From NCBI GenBank assembly GCA_946800325.1, contig OX326960.1:10452893-10516892 (forward strand): a stretch of DNA of 64,000 nucleotides. Direction: 5' to 3'. The notes under the pieces are model-generated. The model did not search any database. It was given only the letters and a program-made list of their open reading frames with translations, and was not told the origin of the DNA. The translations under genes and the position numbers were made by a program. Shown piece by piece: positions 49,283 to 62,310 of this stretch. Numbering within the stretch: the stretch's first letter is position 1; every line of letters starts with the position of its first letter. The DNA is from Luzula sylvatica (taxonomy: Eukaryota; Streptophyta; Magnoliopsida; Poales; Juncaceae).

Positions 49283-49575
49283 CTAGGAGAATACTCGTGC
49301 TACGCAGCGAGCATGCTGATTATGTTTTTCATTGTAATGTAAATTACATATTTATATGATAATATCGATAATATCATCTCATACTAAAATCATTTGAATT
49401 CATTCATCTATGATTATGTATATGTTTTACAATAACAAAAAATCTCAATTTTTTTAATCAAATATTAACACGTATATTAATGTCATTATATAATAATATA
49501 TGATGTATAACACAATTTTACGAAAAACATAACAACAAATATTATATCATTATTTTTCACAACATTTCATACAAT

Positions 49576-49637
<62 letters not shown>

Positions 49638-50731
49638 GAATCATACGATATATGTAGGAACACGTCATTAATTATATAGTACTAATAATTTTTTATTGAT
49701 TCAAAATGCAATGAAAGTTAAACTCAATAATGAAAATAATTCAATAAATAATATAAAAAATTAATTTAGCATAAACATAAATATAAATTATTTTATATCA
49801 AATGATTTTTTTAAGATTATATTTTTTAAAAATAACAATACTATTTTATAGGTGTTTATAAGTTTAAGAAGTTATTTAGATGAATAAACTATTTTTTTTA
49901 ATTTCCATTAATTTAAAAAAATAATAATAAAATTGTTTGATTCAAAACACAAATATAATCAACTTAGTAGTATTTGGTTTTCTTATATTCATAATATTTT
50001 AAAAATAAATAACAATGCTTAAAATGTAAATAAAATACTTAAAAGTTTATTACGTAAACATGCATTTTTACATTGTGTTTTCTTACATAATGTTTTTAGA
50101 TTTTCTATTAATTTAAAAAAGTAATGTTAAATTTGTTTGATTAAAAACACAAATATAATCAACTTAGTATTATATGATATGTATGAACTATGCTAATATG
50201 AATGTCAAAATAAAGGGAAAATTATAACGAATACATTTGTTGGATTTTGAAATAAATTTCTAAAAATAATACTAATTATATATGTTGTGTGTTTTATAAT
50301 ATTACATATTAAGTTATTAGTATTTCCTATTTAAAATTTTCATCATCCATTATATTCACATTTGATCATGTAATCTTATGTAAAATTTTAAACAATTGAA
50401 TAAACTTAGTCTAACATAAACCTAGCCAATAATAATAGGCCATGTTATTAATGTAGGATGATGTGGATTTCTAATAATACTTAAAACATAGTGTAAAATA
50501 ATGGTCAGTTAAACGGTTACTGATTAAGTAAGATTATAAAAAATCAATGATTAATCAATTGTCTAAATTTTTCCATTTCACATATAAAATTTTCGTCTTC
50601 CATTATATTCACATTTGATCAAGTAATTTTATGTGAAATGATAAAAAATTAAATAGAATTAGTCTAACATTTATCTAACCAATAATAATATGTCACGTCA
50701 TTAATGTAGGATGATGTGGATTAATCATTGA
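49283..50731 (-). mobile_element. Helitron-like element, copy 3 (right arm)
   Basis: Reverse complement of 35891-37307 with the same CTAG end (49283-49286) and hairpin. It includes the AT run 49579-49634, more than twice as long as in the left arm. Confidence 0.65.
49579..49634. repeat. (AT)n microsatellite, right arm
   Basis: About 56 bp of AT dinucleotide, against about 24 bp in the left arm. Confidence 0.9.
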
Positions 50732-51189
50732 TTTTACATATATACATATATACATACATACATACAATTGAAAGGAAGCAAGACCCTTCGGTCCTCACTA
50801 TACCCGTGGTTTTATTAAAAGTTTCAAATCAACCAAAGTGAAAATCTCAGTTCCATAGCAATCCATTCGATCGCCTCCAGTTTTCATATATGCTTATGAT
50901 TATCCATTTCCCTAAATTCCAAACTCCAAAATGTTTTTATTTGCAACTTATTTGTAACCTCCTCCAGTTAGAAGAAATGACAATGCAGTTTTTTTTCTTT
51001 CCATATGAAAAAGCATAAAAAGCCAATGGTTTATTTTTTTCTGGAATCATGAAATAGACAAGATATGGCAACATCAAAGCAAGAACCGGGTTAAAACATC
51101 TCCTAACAAGCAAAGTTTTTGGTGATTACTTTTGTCTATATCTACCAAACACAATATATCCATCCAAAATTAAAGTTACTTTTGTTACC

Positions 51190-51197
51190 TATAAATA
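51190..51197 (+). promoter_or_regulatory. TATA box of globulin A'
   Basis: TATAAATA, 65 bp before the ATG, mirror of the A promoter. Unlike B', this gene keeps a long upstream flank. Confidence 0.75.
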
Positions 51198-51261
51198 CCC
51201 CCTTGATCTCCTCTTAAGTCTTCATCCAAAATCTCAAAGCATATTCTTACATAGGAACAAG

Positions 51262-52943
51262 ATGACGAGCTCTTCCTTCCTGCTTCCCTTCTCCATTTGT
51301 GTCCTTGTGTTGTTTCACGGGTGTCTTGCGCAATTCACGTTTGGCGGCCAGGGCTCGTGGCAGAGTGCTCGTACTTTCAGAGGCCCCAGAGGATGTCAGT
51401 TTAACCGTCTTGATGCGCTCAACCCCTCACAACGTGTACGGTCCGAAGCAGGAGTCATCGAATATTACGAACAGGCAAACGAGGTCTTACAATGTGCCGG
51501 CGTGAGCGTTAGGCGCCACATCATCGAGCCTAGGGGCCTTCTTTTGCCAAAATACAACAATGCTCCTTCTCTCGTCTACATAGTTCAAGGTACTTTATCC
51601 TTCACTTGTTATGTAGTTATTAAGGAAAATTTATCATAGAATATTAACGATATTGGATGTAATTATATAGGGAGAGGTCTTAAAGGGATCATATTCCCCG
51701 GTTGCCCCGCGACGTACCAATCATTCCAACAACAATGGGAACAAGGATCAGAGCAGTTCACCTCACGACAACAAGTGCCTAGAGATGAACACCAGAAGGT
51801 TCACCACATTAGGGAGGGAGATATCTTTGCTTTACCGGCAGGGGTCACTTATTGGTCCTACAATGACGGTGATATCCCCATCGTTGCTGTACAAGTCTTC
51901 GACACGAGCAATAGTGCTAACCAGCTCGAACCCAGAGAAAGGGTATTTATCTTCAATTAATTCAGTTTTAGATTTAGTCTATAATTATCGACTAATGATG
52001 AAGTTGTGAAAAAAATAATAGGATTTTTTCCTAGCCGGAAGACACCAAAGTGGCCAACAATCATTTGAAGGACGTGTGTCGTACGAATCGGGCCAACAAA
52101 CAAATAACAACATTCTTAGCGGATTCGACACTCAGTTGTTGTCGGAGGCATTTGGAGTGAACGTAGAATTAGCACGAAGACTCCAAGCCCAAAATGACGA
52201 GAGAGGTGAGATTGTCCGTGTTCGGCAAGGACTCCAATTCATCAGGCCCACGAGAACTAGCCAGGAGATACAACAAGAACAACAACAATTCGAAGCTGAA
52301 AGTACACATTTTCAACGCGACACGACCAACGGTCTTGATGAGGTGTTCTGTACGATGAAAATAAAAAACAACATCGACGATCCAGCTAAAGCCGATATCT
52401 TTAATCCACAAATCGGGCGAATCACGAGAGTCAACAGTCAGAATTCCCCCATCCTTAACCTCGTCCAGATGAGTGCTACAAGAGTTGTTCTCGAAAGGGT
52501 AAGTTCACTACATATATAGATATACTTACAAAAGTAACGGTCATGCTTTTACATTGCAGAACGCAATAATCACGCCATATTGGAACATAAACTTCCACAG
52601 CGTGATGTACGTGACCGGCGGACGAGGACGAGTCCAAGTGGTTAACCACCGTGGTCAGACTGTTTTCGACGGCGAGCTCAACCGTGGACAAATCCTATTG
52701 ATCCCTCAGAACTTCGCGGTACTCAAGAAAGCATACCGCGAAGGATTCCATTGGGTTGCTTTCAACACAAACCACAATGCCATGACAAGCAAAATTGAAG
52801 GAGCGAACTCCCTGATCCGATCAACACCTCTCGAAGTGTTGATTAACTCTTACAGACTCTCAACCGAACAAGCCAGGAGGCTCAAGTTCAGCGGAACGAA
52901 TGAGATGACCATGGGTACCCCGAGGGTTCAAATAGGGTTGTAA
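51262..52943 (+). CDS. 11S seed storage globulin A' (right-arm copy of A)
   Basis: Exons 51262-51589, 51671-51942, 52022-52498 and 52560-52943 give 486 residues. By eye the translated exons are the same as those of A, including the Asn303-Gly304 processing site and all four structural cysteines. Differences between the copies that I noticed lie in the introns (for example near 51970 in intron 2) or are silent. The gene has an intact TATA box and its full copied upstream flank including the Helitron, so equal expression with A is plausible. Its 3' neighbour is the headless methyltransferase copy on the opposite strand. Confidence 0.95.
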
Positions 52944-53255
52944 CCAGTGAAAGTTGAGAGTTGAATAAAAGATCCCACTATTGAGTTGGATCTTATGAGA
53001 AAACTAAGCTTGTATGCGAGTTTTTTTCTTGCTATAATAAAAATAAATTTTCTATATATTACAAACATCAAGTAATATCTGAATTTCCTTTCTTTTTTTC
53101 TTACATTGCACAATAGCGCCATTATCGCATCAAATAAAAATTTCTTTTAATTAAAACGATTTCTCTTTTTTTTCTTACATTTATTACCGTGGACATAAAC
53201 AACCAAATAAATAAATAACTTAAAAAGAATATCAATAGTACCTCGGATCTATATT

Positions 53256-53753
53256 TCATCCCCTATTCGGCTTTTGCAAAACTGCAGATAAGTAAACATG
53301 CAAATCCGCCCCTCCATTTATCTCTTTTTCTCCAACAACCCATTTCAACTTCTTATACCTAAATCTCTCGATAATTCTCGTCAAATCCTGCTTCCTCTCC
53401 TCGCTACTAAACAGATACTTATCAATCCAAAGCAATCCATTCGTTCTCATAACGCGATCAATATCAAACATGATAAATTCCAACGATTCGGACCGGTGAG
53501 TCATGCCCATCGCAGGAGCCCCTCCTTCATTTAATGCATACGACACGTGAACCAAGTCAAATATGCCATCATAAAATGGAAAATATTGCGATGCAGATAT
53601 TTGTAACGGGAATAAGCCTCGAGCTGATACTAACTCGTTCATTGACTTGCCTCCTGTGTATAACGCTCTAGTTAATTTTATATTTGAGATTCATAAATTG
53701 GGTTCTTGAAATAAAAACATTTGAGAGTAGTGAATTAACCTGAATCGAGTACA
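53256..53753 (-). pseudogene. headless methyltransferase copy
   Basis: Exon 2 (53653-53256), the intron and only the last bases of exon 1 of the gene at 32046-33365. Exon 1, with the promoter, membrane anchor and SAM motif I, is missing because the duplication stops at 53753. Exon 2 is still open, with Lys for Asn in WIDNYL and His for Gln in DLQVYL, which suggests recent origin. Confidence 0.9.
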
Positions 53754-54677
53754 TTTGAGTCTAAGGAACTAATGGAAGTATGGAACCCATATTTTTACTT
53801 GAGTGATGATATACATCCTCTTAAAATCCAGTATAATGGTTGATGTGTTGATATCGAATTAAATGATAGTGGTAAACCAAAATTATTTAATTTTTGTCAT
53901 TCTATATAGAAAAAAAAATTGGAAATTTTTTTTCATCGTTTCACGCATAATTAATTCAACACATAATAAGTCATATTTATTTGAACACATATTTATTATT
54001 TTATTTTCATATCTTTTTTAAAAGCAAAATATTTTCATTTTTATTTTGCTTATTTTTGCGAAATTATTATTTTTATTTTTATTTATTTTCTGGAATTTTA
54101 ATGTTCACTAATTTCTTAATAAAAAAAAGTAGCTACTAAAATAGTATCTTCTGGAATTTTGGCCGCTAGTTTTTGTTTCAACAACTAGTTTTAATTTTAG
54201 CCTATAGTTTTATTTACAACAATGGATGAACAATTAAACTAGCTGACCCTAATTTTTTGTCAAAATATTTTAAGGTGCGTAAGTTTTTGTATCTTTGCTT
54301 ATTTATCGTTATTATTAATAAAAAAAATACCAAATATGAAAATGTAGAGGATTATTTTAGTCCAAATTTTTAACTTCCTTCACATGTTAAATTCAATTTT
54401 CTATAGAGGATAATGAAATCAAACCTTGTTTGAAGTTTAAAATAGGTGATGGTGTTTTTGAAAATTTCCAAAATTGTGAGGGTGTTCATTCCGGAGTATA
54501 AAATATATTTCGTTTTTTGCATGTTCAATCGAAAATTAAAATTATATTTAAAATTTAAAATTTAAAATAAGTACAATCAAATAAATCAAAAAAATATATG
54601 ACCTTCGAATTTTCACATATGATAAATTTTGTCCTAACTTTTCTATAAATGATATATGAAACGCACAAGAGACGGCT
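53754..54677. other. AT-rich sequence outside the right arm
   Basis: No gene or repeat was recognised. It borders the outer breakpoint at 53753. Confidence 0.5.
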
Positions 54678-56260
54678 TCAATTTTTTATGAAGAATTCCC
54701 CGATCACCTCTTGTACTTCTTCTTTTTTGTTCTTTTTTTCTTCAACCCATTTTTTCCAGAACCAATGTTCGCCCCAAACCTTCTCCACTTTCTCAATAGG
54801 CAAATTTTTCGTCTCGGGCAATAACAAAAATATAAAAATCGTCATAACCAACACCCAACCTCCGAAGAAGAAAAACACGCCCGATTTCATATGACACAAC
54901 AAAGCAAGCAACGTCTGTGCTATGAGAAATCCGAAAAACATACCGACTGCAACAACTAGACTTTGCCCAGTTGATCTTATTTCAAGTGGCAAGATCTCGC
55001 TGGGTACCAACCATGCGAGTGGTCCCCAAGAAATATGACAACCCCCAACAAATACGCATATCAATACCAATACGGTGTATGCATATCCTCGACTTATACC
55101 TCCATGGTCACCGAGTTGAGTTAATAGCATAATCCCTAATAACATATGAGTTCGAACATTATGACTCCTCCTATGAAAAATAAAGTACGCCTTCCTAATC
55201 TATCTACTAAAATCATAGAAACAAATACCGAGCCGGTGCCAATTACGCCTATGATCATGGCCGAAAGGAGAGAAGAGCTCTCTCCGAAACCGATTGTTCG
55301 AAATATAATTGGCGAATAAAAAGTTATGACGGTAATTCCAGTCGCTTGTCGAAAGAAGTCTATGAAAACCGACATGATAACTTGGGGCCTATATTTTCTT
55401 TGAAAAATAGCACGAGGATTTGATATGGTACTCGCAATAGTAATGGCATTTAGTTCTTCTTCTACATTAGTGGTCCCGCGTATTTTTTCAAGTTGTTTTC
55501 TTGCTTCTTCTTGGTTTTTCGTTCTTTGGATTATACTATTGGGTGTTTCGGGTATAAAGAGAGCTCCTAAAAATAGAACCAAAGCAGGAAATGCGCCAAG
55601 CAAAAGAGAGAGTCGCCAACTTAAGTTTGATCGCAATTTTTGAGTTCCATAATTGATGAGATTTGCAAGGAGGATCCCGAGAGCAACACATGCTCCATAT
55701 CCATTGTTGATCGCACCACGAAATTTCGGGGGCGCCATTTCAGAAAGGTACACCGGAACCGCCTACAAAAGAAGAAAATTACCCCCAAAAATTTGAAAAA
55801 AATAAACTTCAAATATTTTTGCTACCTGATTGGAAAAACCAACGCCAACACCAAGGAGAACGCGACCTGCAATAAGCATGCCAATATTGAACGCAAATCC
55901 ACCAATAAGAGCACCTACGAGAAATACGGCCCCACCTATCCGCATGGAGACACGCCTGCCTCCATATCTTGTGACCCAAGCAGCAGGAATGGTGGCAAGA
56001 ACACCGGCGATATAAAGAGACGATGTGAAAAGCGTCAAAACCTGGCTGTTAAACTTGCAGTAGTTGCTCGTTTCTGAATGCTCGGACATTTCTTTTAGTA
56101 CTTTCGGGAAGAATTTGTTTAGGAATACTTCCATGGATGACAGTCCGCCTGAAATGCCGATATCATATCCGTAGAGTAGGCCTCCAGTGGCAGCAACAAT
56201 ACACGAGATTATAAGAAAGGACGTTATTCCTCCGTTGTAGTTCTCTCTCTCTATCGACAT
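54678..56260 (-). pseudogene. STP-type monosaccharide/H+ symporter with a frameshift
   Basis: Major facilitator sugar carrier of the plasma membrane. Exon 1 is 56260-55826 (145 codons) and exon 2 55762-54678, with a GT-AG intron. Family signatures are [14 protein letters not shown] in helix 1, TRYGGRRVSM in loop 2, GRVLLGVGVGFSNQAVPVYL, PETPNS in the central loop, DRLGRR, WGPLAWLVPSEILPLEIR and PETKNLPIEKVEKVW. Near 55143-55155 one base is missing: the frame after GGVIMFEL runs into a stop, while the frame for MLLGIMLLTQLGDHGG resumes one base off. With the base restored the protein would be about 506 residues, normal for STPs. The helix 7 motif, usually QQLTGIN, reads RQATGIT, an unusual change at a sugar-contact site. 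Likely a young pseudogene, unless the indel is a sequencing error. Confidence 0.8.
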
Positions 56261-57529
56261 TATTTTTCTCGTACAGATATTTGTGTGTGGGATTAAGGGG
56301 GGAGAGAAAGCTATATATTATATTGGAATTCTGGTTGTTGAGTTACAAATTTTTTTAAACAGTTTTTAAACAATCTTAAATTAATTAATTAGTTTGCATA
56401 TCTTAGACTGTGCTCTCCTCTAACTAAATGGTACAGACTACAGATGGACATTTAAAGACTTTTACCCTTAATAAACAAGGCTCGTGTATGTCGTGGTTAT
56501 TATATAAAGAGCTATCAAACATTTATTAACATTTCATAGTTATATTTATACTCGTTAATGGCATGCCAAATCATACAAAATCAACATAAAATAAAAAACT
56601 AAAATAGAAAAGAAAAAAAAAACAGCATATGTTCGTCATGTTACAGTTGTACAACAAATCATTTTGTAGTACAAAGCCATAAATTCAATGATTTGTTAAT
56701 GTCTAGTACAGGCAACACTAAAATAATTTCGAATCATATAAACAAATGTAACCAAATATACTAGAGCGAATCCCGCTTCGCTTCGGCCATTTATACAATA
56801 TAACATTATTTTTACTTTAACGGGATTTATCATAATTTTAAGCAATGTTACAAAAATCGTTCGGCGCTCGCTAGTCGACAAGGGACCATCATTATCAAGC
56901 GTCAAGAATGATTAAACACGATTAATCGACAATCTTGACGGGTCTCGACAGATTTTACATTTTACATATTTAATAAGTCTCGAATGTAATTTAACTAAAA
57001 AAATACACTGCACCACATAACCTCATATGGTAATTTAAATAACATAAGATTATCACAAAACACAAAATCCACAAAATAAGAACCACCAATTGTCAATGGG
57101 TCCATATCACACTTGGTTGAGTGTAAGTCACAAAAGAATATATATTGTGAGTTCAAGTTTTATTGACATTATTGGATTGAGGGTCACCGACTCTTCTCCA
57201 TTTATTCTTTAAAAAAAACACCAATTTAAATAAATAAATAAAATTCTTGTATAAATCTGAAAAAAGGTCAAAAAAAACTTGTAAAAATCTGAAAATTTTA
57301 GCGCAAAACAATTACGGTCCAAAAATAAAAACTTGTAAATATCGGTTTGGCGGGCGCTCGGCGAGTTTGGCGGATGCTTGGCGAAAATCCGTCAAGCACA
57401 AAAGTCAAGGGGTTATCGAGACGGCGGACCATCGACTAGTCATTAGTCGGCGACAAATCAGCCGCCAAGACCGATTTCTGGAAAACTGATTTTAAGTAAT
57501 GGATAAAAATAATTGTAATTTTTTTAAGA
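56261..57529. other. region between transporter copies
   Basis: 56261-56380 is the transporter promoter/leader, also present in the second copy. 57330-57480 is GC-richer, with GGCGGGCGCTCGGCGAG and related motifs that loosely resemble 56850-56945; possibly a transposon fragment. Confidence 0.5.
56755..56790 (-). mobile_element. possible Helitron 3' terminus
   Basis: The minus strand reads GCCGAAGCGAAGCGGGATTC, then GCTCTAG and T. It is similar to the terminus at 10040-10076. The 5' end was not identified. Confidence 0.45.
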
Positions 57530-57995
57530 GCGCATACGAGAAATATGGCCCCAACTATCCGCATGGAGACACGCCTGCCTCCATATCTGGTGACCCAAGC
57601 AGCTAGAATGGTGGCAAGAACACCGGCGAGATAAAGAGACGATGTCTATAGCGTCAAAACCTGGCTGTTAAACTTGCAGTAGTTGCTCATTTTTTAATGC
57701 TGGGACATTTCCTTTAATACTTTCGGGAAGAATTTGTGTAGGAATACTTCCATGGATGACAATCCACCTGAAATCCCGATATCGTATCCAAAGAGTAGAC
57801 CTTCAATGGCAGGAACAACACACGAGATTATAACGAAGAACGTGATTCCTCCGTTGTAGTTCTCTCTCTCTCTATCGACATTATTTTTCTTGTATAGATA
57901 TTTGTGTGTGGGAGTAAGGTGGGAGAGAAAAGCTATGAATTATTAGAATTCTGGTGGTTGAGTTACAATTTTTTTAAACAGTTTTTAAACAAACT
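57530..57995 (-). pseudogene. transporter exon 1 pseudogene
   Basis: Copy of 55905-56380: the first two thirds of transporter exon 1 (start codon 57881-57879) plus leader and upstream sequence. It carries a stop where the intact copy reads EHSETSN (TTAATG on the plus strand near 57696) and is cut off at 57530 before the exon end. It lies about 1.6 kb away on the same strand, a tandem partial duplication. Confidence 0.88.
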
Positions 57996-58562
57996 ATAAT
58001 GAAAAATAAATTGAGAAAGAACTTCAATGCCATTATAAATAAGAGCTTGAAAATAAGCGTACAAGAAAGGATAGAAATAATGGGCCAAATAGGGAAAGCG
58101 CAAAAAATAAATTAACATGGAAAATAAAACACCAAAACGGACAAATTAGTTCTTTGCTGGATTTGAACACTACACCTATGAAATCGATGATGAACTACTA
58201 TACCAAATGGAGCAAATTGATTTATTGAAATTTATTCAATTCAGCATGTATATGATATTATTTAACAGGGTGCCCAGATTTGGACTTGTCCATAGACCGG
58301 CCCTATATGTATTATCTAATGATGTAATAATTACAATTTAATGTGTTGTTAATGTTAATCATTCTATTAGAGTTTGAAACTGATCTTCAACAACACTTTC
58401 TTGAAGGCTGAAATAATGATTTGAATGTTGATCCACTAGCAAAGAGAGTTTTATAATGATTTTTATGGGATCCTAAAGGCTAAAAGAGAGTTATTTTCTT
58501 GGGGTACCTAATAAAAATTAAAATAACTTACAAATATCAAATGTATCCTCGTTAAATATAAT

Positions 58563-58804
58563 GGAGAGTTCTATCATACACCCTTTCAAAAGGGTATTTT
58601 GGGTATTTAGAATGGTGTATCATAAATTTTACTTTTTATAGATATTTTTTGTTTCCTGAACAATTCAAATTTCCTATTTAGCATATCATTTATTGATAAA
58701 TACACTTGAAAAACTATTTTAAATACTCATTAATTGATAATTACACAAAATACCTTTGAGAATGGGTGTATCATAAGCAAACGGGGTGTATGATAGAACT
58801 CCCC
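58563..58804. mobile_element. Mutator-like MITE, family 1, copy 2 (242 bp)
   Basis: The terminal inverted repeats are GGAGAGTTCTATCATACACC at the left and, reversed, GGGGAGTTCTATCATACACC at the right. The perfect 9-bp duplication AAATATAAT lies at 58554-58562 and 58805-58813. It has the same length and ends as the copy at 12109-12350. Confidence 0.9.
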
Positions 58805-59258
58805 AAATATAATATTGTCAAATTAACTCATAATCAACATTTTCCGTTGAAATTCGTGCCACTAAGAAGTCTTGTATTGGCTAAGCATGATGATGAATTA
58901 GATGTTCATATATTTTATGGCACCAAAATTGAAAAAGTAAAAAAAAAAAAAACACAATGCAAATTCAATAATTGTGACAACTTGACTACCCGAAATCAAT
59001 TATAATACAAAATAATCAGCTAAAATCGAAAACATACAACATAACAAATAATGATAATAAACTGGAATTACACATATTTCAAAACTTAAATATTATCATT
59101 TCAATCATGCATAATTATCTGGCATTAAATTGGAGGCTGAGTTTTCTCTATTTTTTTTCATGCCCCTGCGTATTAACAAAAATATAATGAAGATAAAATT
59201 ATCATAAAAATATTAATTATAATGATTAGAGTTAATAAGTAAACTAACAGTGCTAATT

Positions 59259-59734
59259 TTTTTTTTTTAAGGAGGAGACTAACAATAGCCATCACTCATA
59301 ATGGATTAATAAATCGAAGAAAAAAGTTTGATACAGTGAAAATAAAATTAGTCTTATGAGGAAAACCATAGGTTTTTTTGCCTCGGAAGACTGCTACACT
59401 CGTGAGAAACAAAATAAAAAGTCTGCTGGATCTCCCTTGATCGTTTTCTTGATTAGCAATTGGTGATCCAACTCTCGGCCTCCTGTCGGATATGGGCATG
59501 TAGTGCCTGGACGGAGGAAGATTTTCCCATAAAGATCCTTCGGTTGCGCTCCTTCCATATGTTCCAGACCGTTGCAAGCCACGTGCTTCCCCATCGCTTG
59601 TTGAAATGCTTATCGTATGGACGTCGATTGTTCCACCATAGCGAAATCAGGTCTTCCTTGACCGATGTCTGCATGTTTGTACATACCAGAGACCATACGG
59701 CTTGCGAGTAGTGACACTGGAGCAGTAGGTGCTG
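59259..59734 (-). mobile_element. 5'-truncated LINE with A-tail and target duplication
   Basis: On the minus strand the insertion encodes the tail of a non-LTR retrotransposon ORF2: a zinc-binding RT-associated segment (TVQHLLLQCHYSQAVW, then RWGSTWLATVWNIWKERNRR) ending at 59453. A 3' UTR and an A-tail follow (T run at 59259-59268 on the plus strand). It is flanked by the perfect 13-bp duplication AACAGTGCTAATT at 59246-59258 and 59735-59747. A tail-only copy with variable-length duplication is the normal LINE insertion product. Confidence 0.92.
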
Positions 59735-59747
59735 AACAGTGCTAATT

Positions 59748-61329
59748 AGTGATTAGTTTTTGAATTTCCTTACAAATAGAGATTCTTCTTTTATATCTTC
59801 CCACAATACAGAAGTCGTTTGGCCAAGATGCAACTACATGGAGTTAGGAGTTGTAGAAAAAACACCACATTTCTCTTCTTATAGTTTTTTTTTATAATAA
59901 ATTAAATGGAGAAGGCTCATACAGTAGATACATGATAATTTTAAGATCTTAGAAGGGAGCTAAAGAAAGAGTGAAGAGTTAAAAGAGAGAGAAAAATGGC
60001 CCAAAAAAGATGGTGCCAGAGTTAGAGAGACACAGAGAGGACAGAGATATTTTAGTCATTAAACTCGTAATCAATGTTTTAGAAAACGCATAGCGAGAAC
60101 ACGATGTTTCAACATTTAATCCAACGTTTTGTTAGCGAACGGTATTACCGTTGCTTTACTATTGCAACGGACCTCAATCGTAATGATGATTTTTACAATA
60201 TTACATAACGTACACAAATAGAAATTAACATCAAATATTATATAAAATATAGTACGATTAAATGTACTCGTAATATAATTGGTACAAAGTTCAAATATAA
60301 TTTTTTTGTCCGAACATACCATATAGTAATTAATAATTTAATCCAAATATTAATACTTCAAAATATTATAATTAGTCTGAGTATCTAATAAAATTATTCA
60401 ATAGTACATAATTTATTAATAGTCACTAGACTTATTTCAAAAAAACTTTCATAATGTAGTTTCTCGTCAAACGTAGAACAACATGCACTCATTATAGCTT
60501 CATGTTCTTTGTCATAAGATGACGAAACAAAAATCACGGCATCATCTCAATCCCAAAAAACAAATATTTTTTCAACAAAAATCACGGCATCATCTCAATC
60601 CAATTAGAGATTTTGTTTTGTTTCCTCAGGTATAATAATGTACAATTAGAAAAAGGAAAAAATGATATAACATTGCTACGAACTGCTAAATATATTTGTT
60701 TCACACCATAACAATTCGATATAGCGCTGTAGCGAGATAAAATGTTACAAATCCAAAATATGAAGCGATCTGACGGCTATCTTTCAAATTCCGCTACAAC
60801 GCTGTTATTTAAAACATTGCTTGTAATTGTTGATTTTATAAAATTTAACGTTCGAATAAGATGACGAAACAAAAAACTTTAAATCATATTAAATTTAACG
60901 TTCGAATAAATATAATATTTAGAAGTTTCGAAGTGGACAAATATGATATCTGTTCAGTTTTGAAAAGATAAATTTTGATATTTATAATTTAGTAGGGATA
61001 AATTTGTCATTTTGTTTTTTTTTAAGTGGGGATATACATACCAGTATATTATCCCTTTTTCTATGTATTGATTATGACATTAAAAAAAAATCATTTATAA
61101 ACATGTCATGAATCAATTTATAATCATCATCCCGTATCAATATTAACCGTAATCTAAAATATAAATATTCATTTTAGAGTAATTAATAAGACAATATTTA
61201 CCAATATTTTATTTTATACATATATTTATGCAATTTTCTCATATCAAATCATCATAAATATTTCAACAATTAGATTATGATATTTGACAAAATATGAACC
61301 ATGAATTAACAATTGATTTTTTATGATTT
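59748..61329. other. intergenic sequence with small duplications
   Basis: No gene was recognised. AAAAATCACGGCATCATCTC occurs twice (about 60529 and 60577), and AAATTTAACGTTCGAATAA twice (about 60840 and 60890). Confidence 0.6.
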
Positions 61330-62310
61330 ATTTTACTTGTAAACATTTATTTGTCACTTATTTTACACATAGTTTTGAGCAATTTAGAAAGTCACCTCAT
61401 TTTACATTGATGACGTGTCAAATTATTATTCGTCGGGTTCATGTTGGACCGGTTGTATTTTATTTGGAATTATTTTCACATTATGTTACCTAATCTAATG
61501 TGAATATAAATGGAATGTGAAGAGTTTAAATGTTTAACACTAATAAATTAATATATAATATACATCAAATATTATTAATATTTTTTAAAATATAATTAAA
61601 AAAATTATAAAATATATTCACTTTAATTGTGTCTTTATGAGTTCCATATTATCATATATCCAATATTTTTTCTCTAACTTAAAATTATGAAAACAATTAT
61701 GTAAGAAAATACAATATAATAGTAAGTATAATTATATTAGTGATTTGTAAGTCTGATTATTAGTATTTTTAAAACTATAATTCAAAAAATTGTACATACT
61801 ACTAAGTATGTTATATTTGTATTTTTACTCAAAAAAATTTCATGTTAACCTTTTAAAATATTAACAAATATAAAGATATTAATTTACCAAACACAAATAA
61901 CTTCTTCAACTTATAAAAATATATTTTTTTCAATAATAAACATGAAAGATAAAATTTACCTGACACAAATAACTTCTCGAACTTTTAAAATGTTATTATT
62001 CTTATTTTTAGATATGTAATTTTAAAATATCATATGATTTTGTTTTTTATTAATGTTCATGTATGTTATTTTATTATATTATAGTAACATTTATCTTTTT
62101 TTGTACGTCGTATTAGAATACTAAATAAATATTTCGCATTGTGTCAGATTAAAAAATAATATAATAAATTTGTCTTCATCGAACTTCTTTAATAATATGT
62201 TTTTATTTTCACAAAACGTTATGTTTGTTCTAAGAAAACACAACTAAATAATATGTGTATTACAAAACAAATGAAACAAATTTGTCACAAAACGCGAGTA
62301 ATCTCCTAAT
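61330..62310 (+). mobile_element. diverged Helitron-like remnant, copy 4
   Basis: The sequence follows the order of 8080-9217 with much divergence (TGATGACGTGTCAAATTATT, TAATGTGAATATAAATGGAA) and ends AACGCGAGTAATCTCCTAAT, like the other copies. The hairpin is eroded. Confidence 0.5.

Larger units (their letters stand above)
44711..53753. repeat. right arm of the large inverted duplication
   Basis: Reverse complement of 32867-41782, slightly longer because of an expanded AT run and a different tract at 48574-49000. It ends within the copied last bases of methyltransferase exon 1, where unrelated sequence starts. Confidence 0.95.

Noticed and set aside
55143..55155. A third intron in the transporter at the frame change
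   Set aside because: No GT-AG pair fits and only one base is missing relative to the conserved reading.
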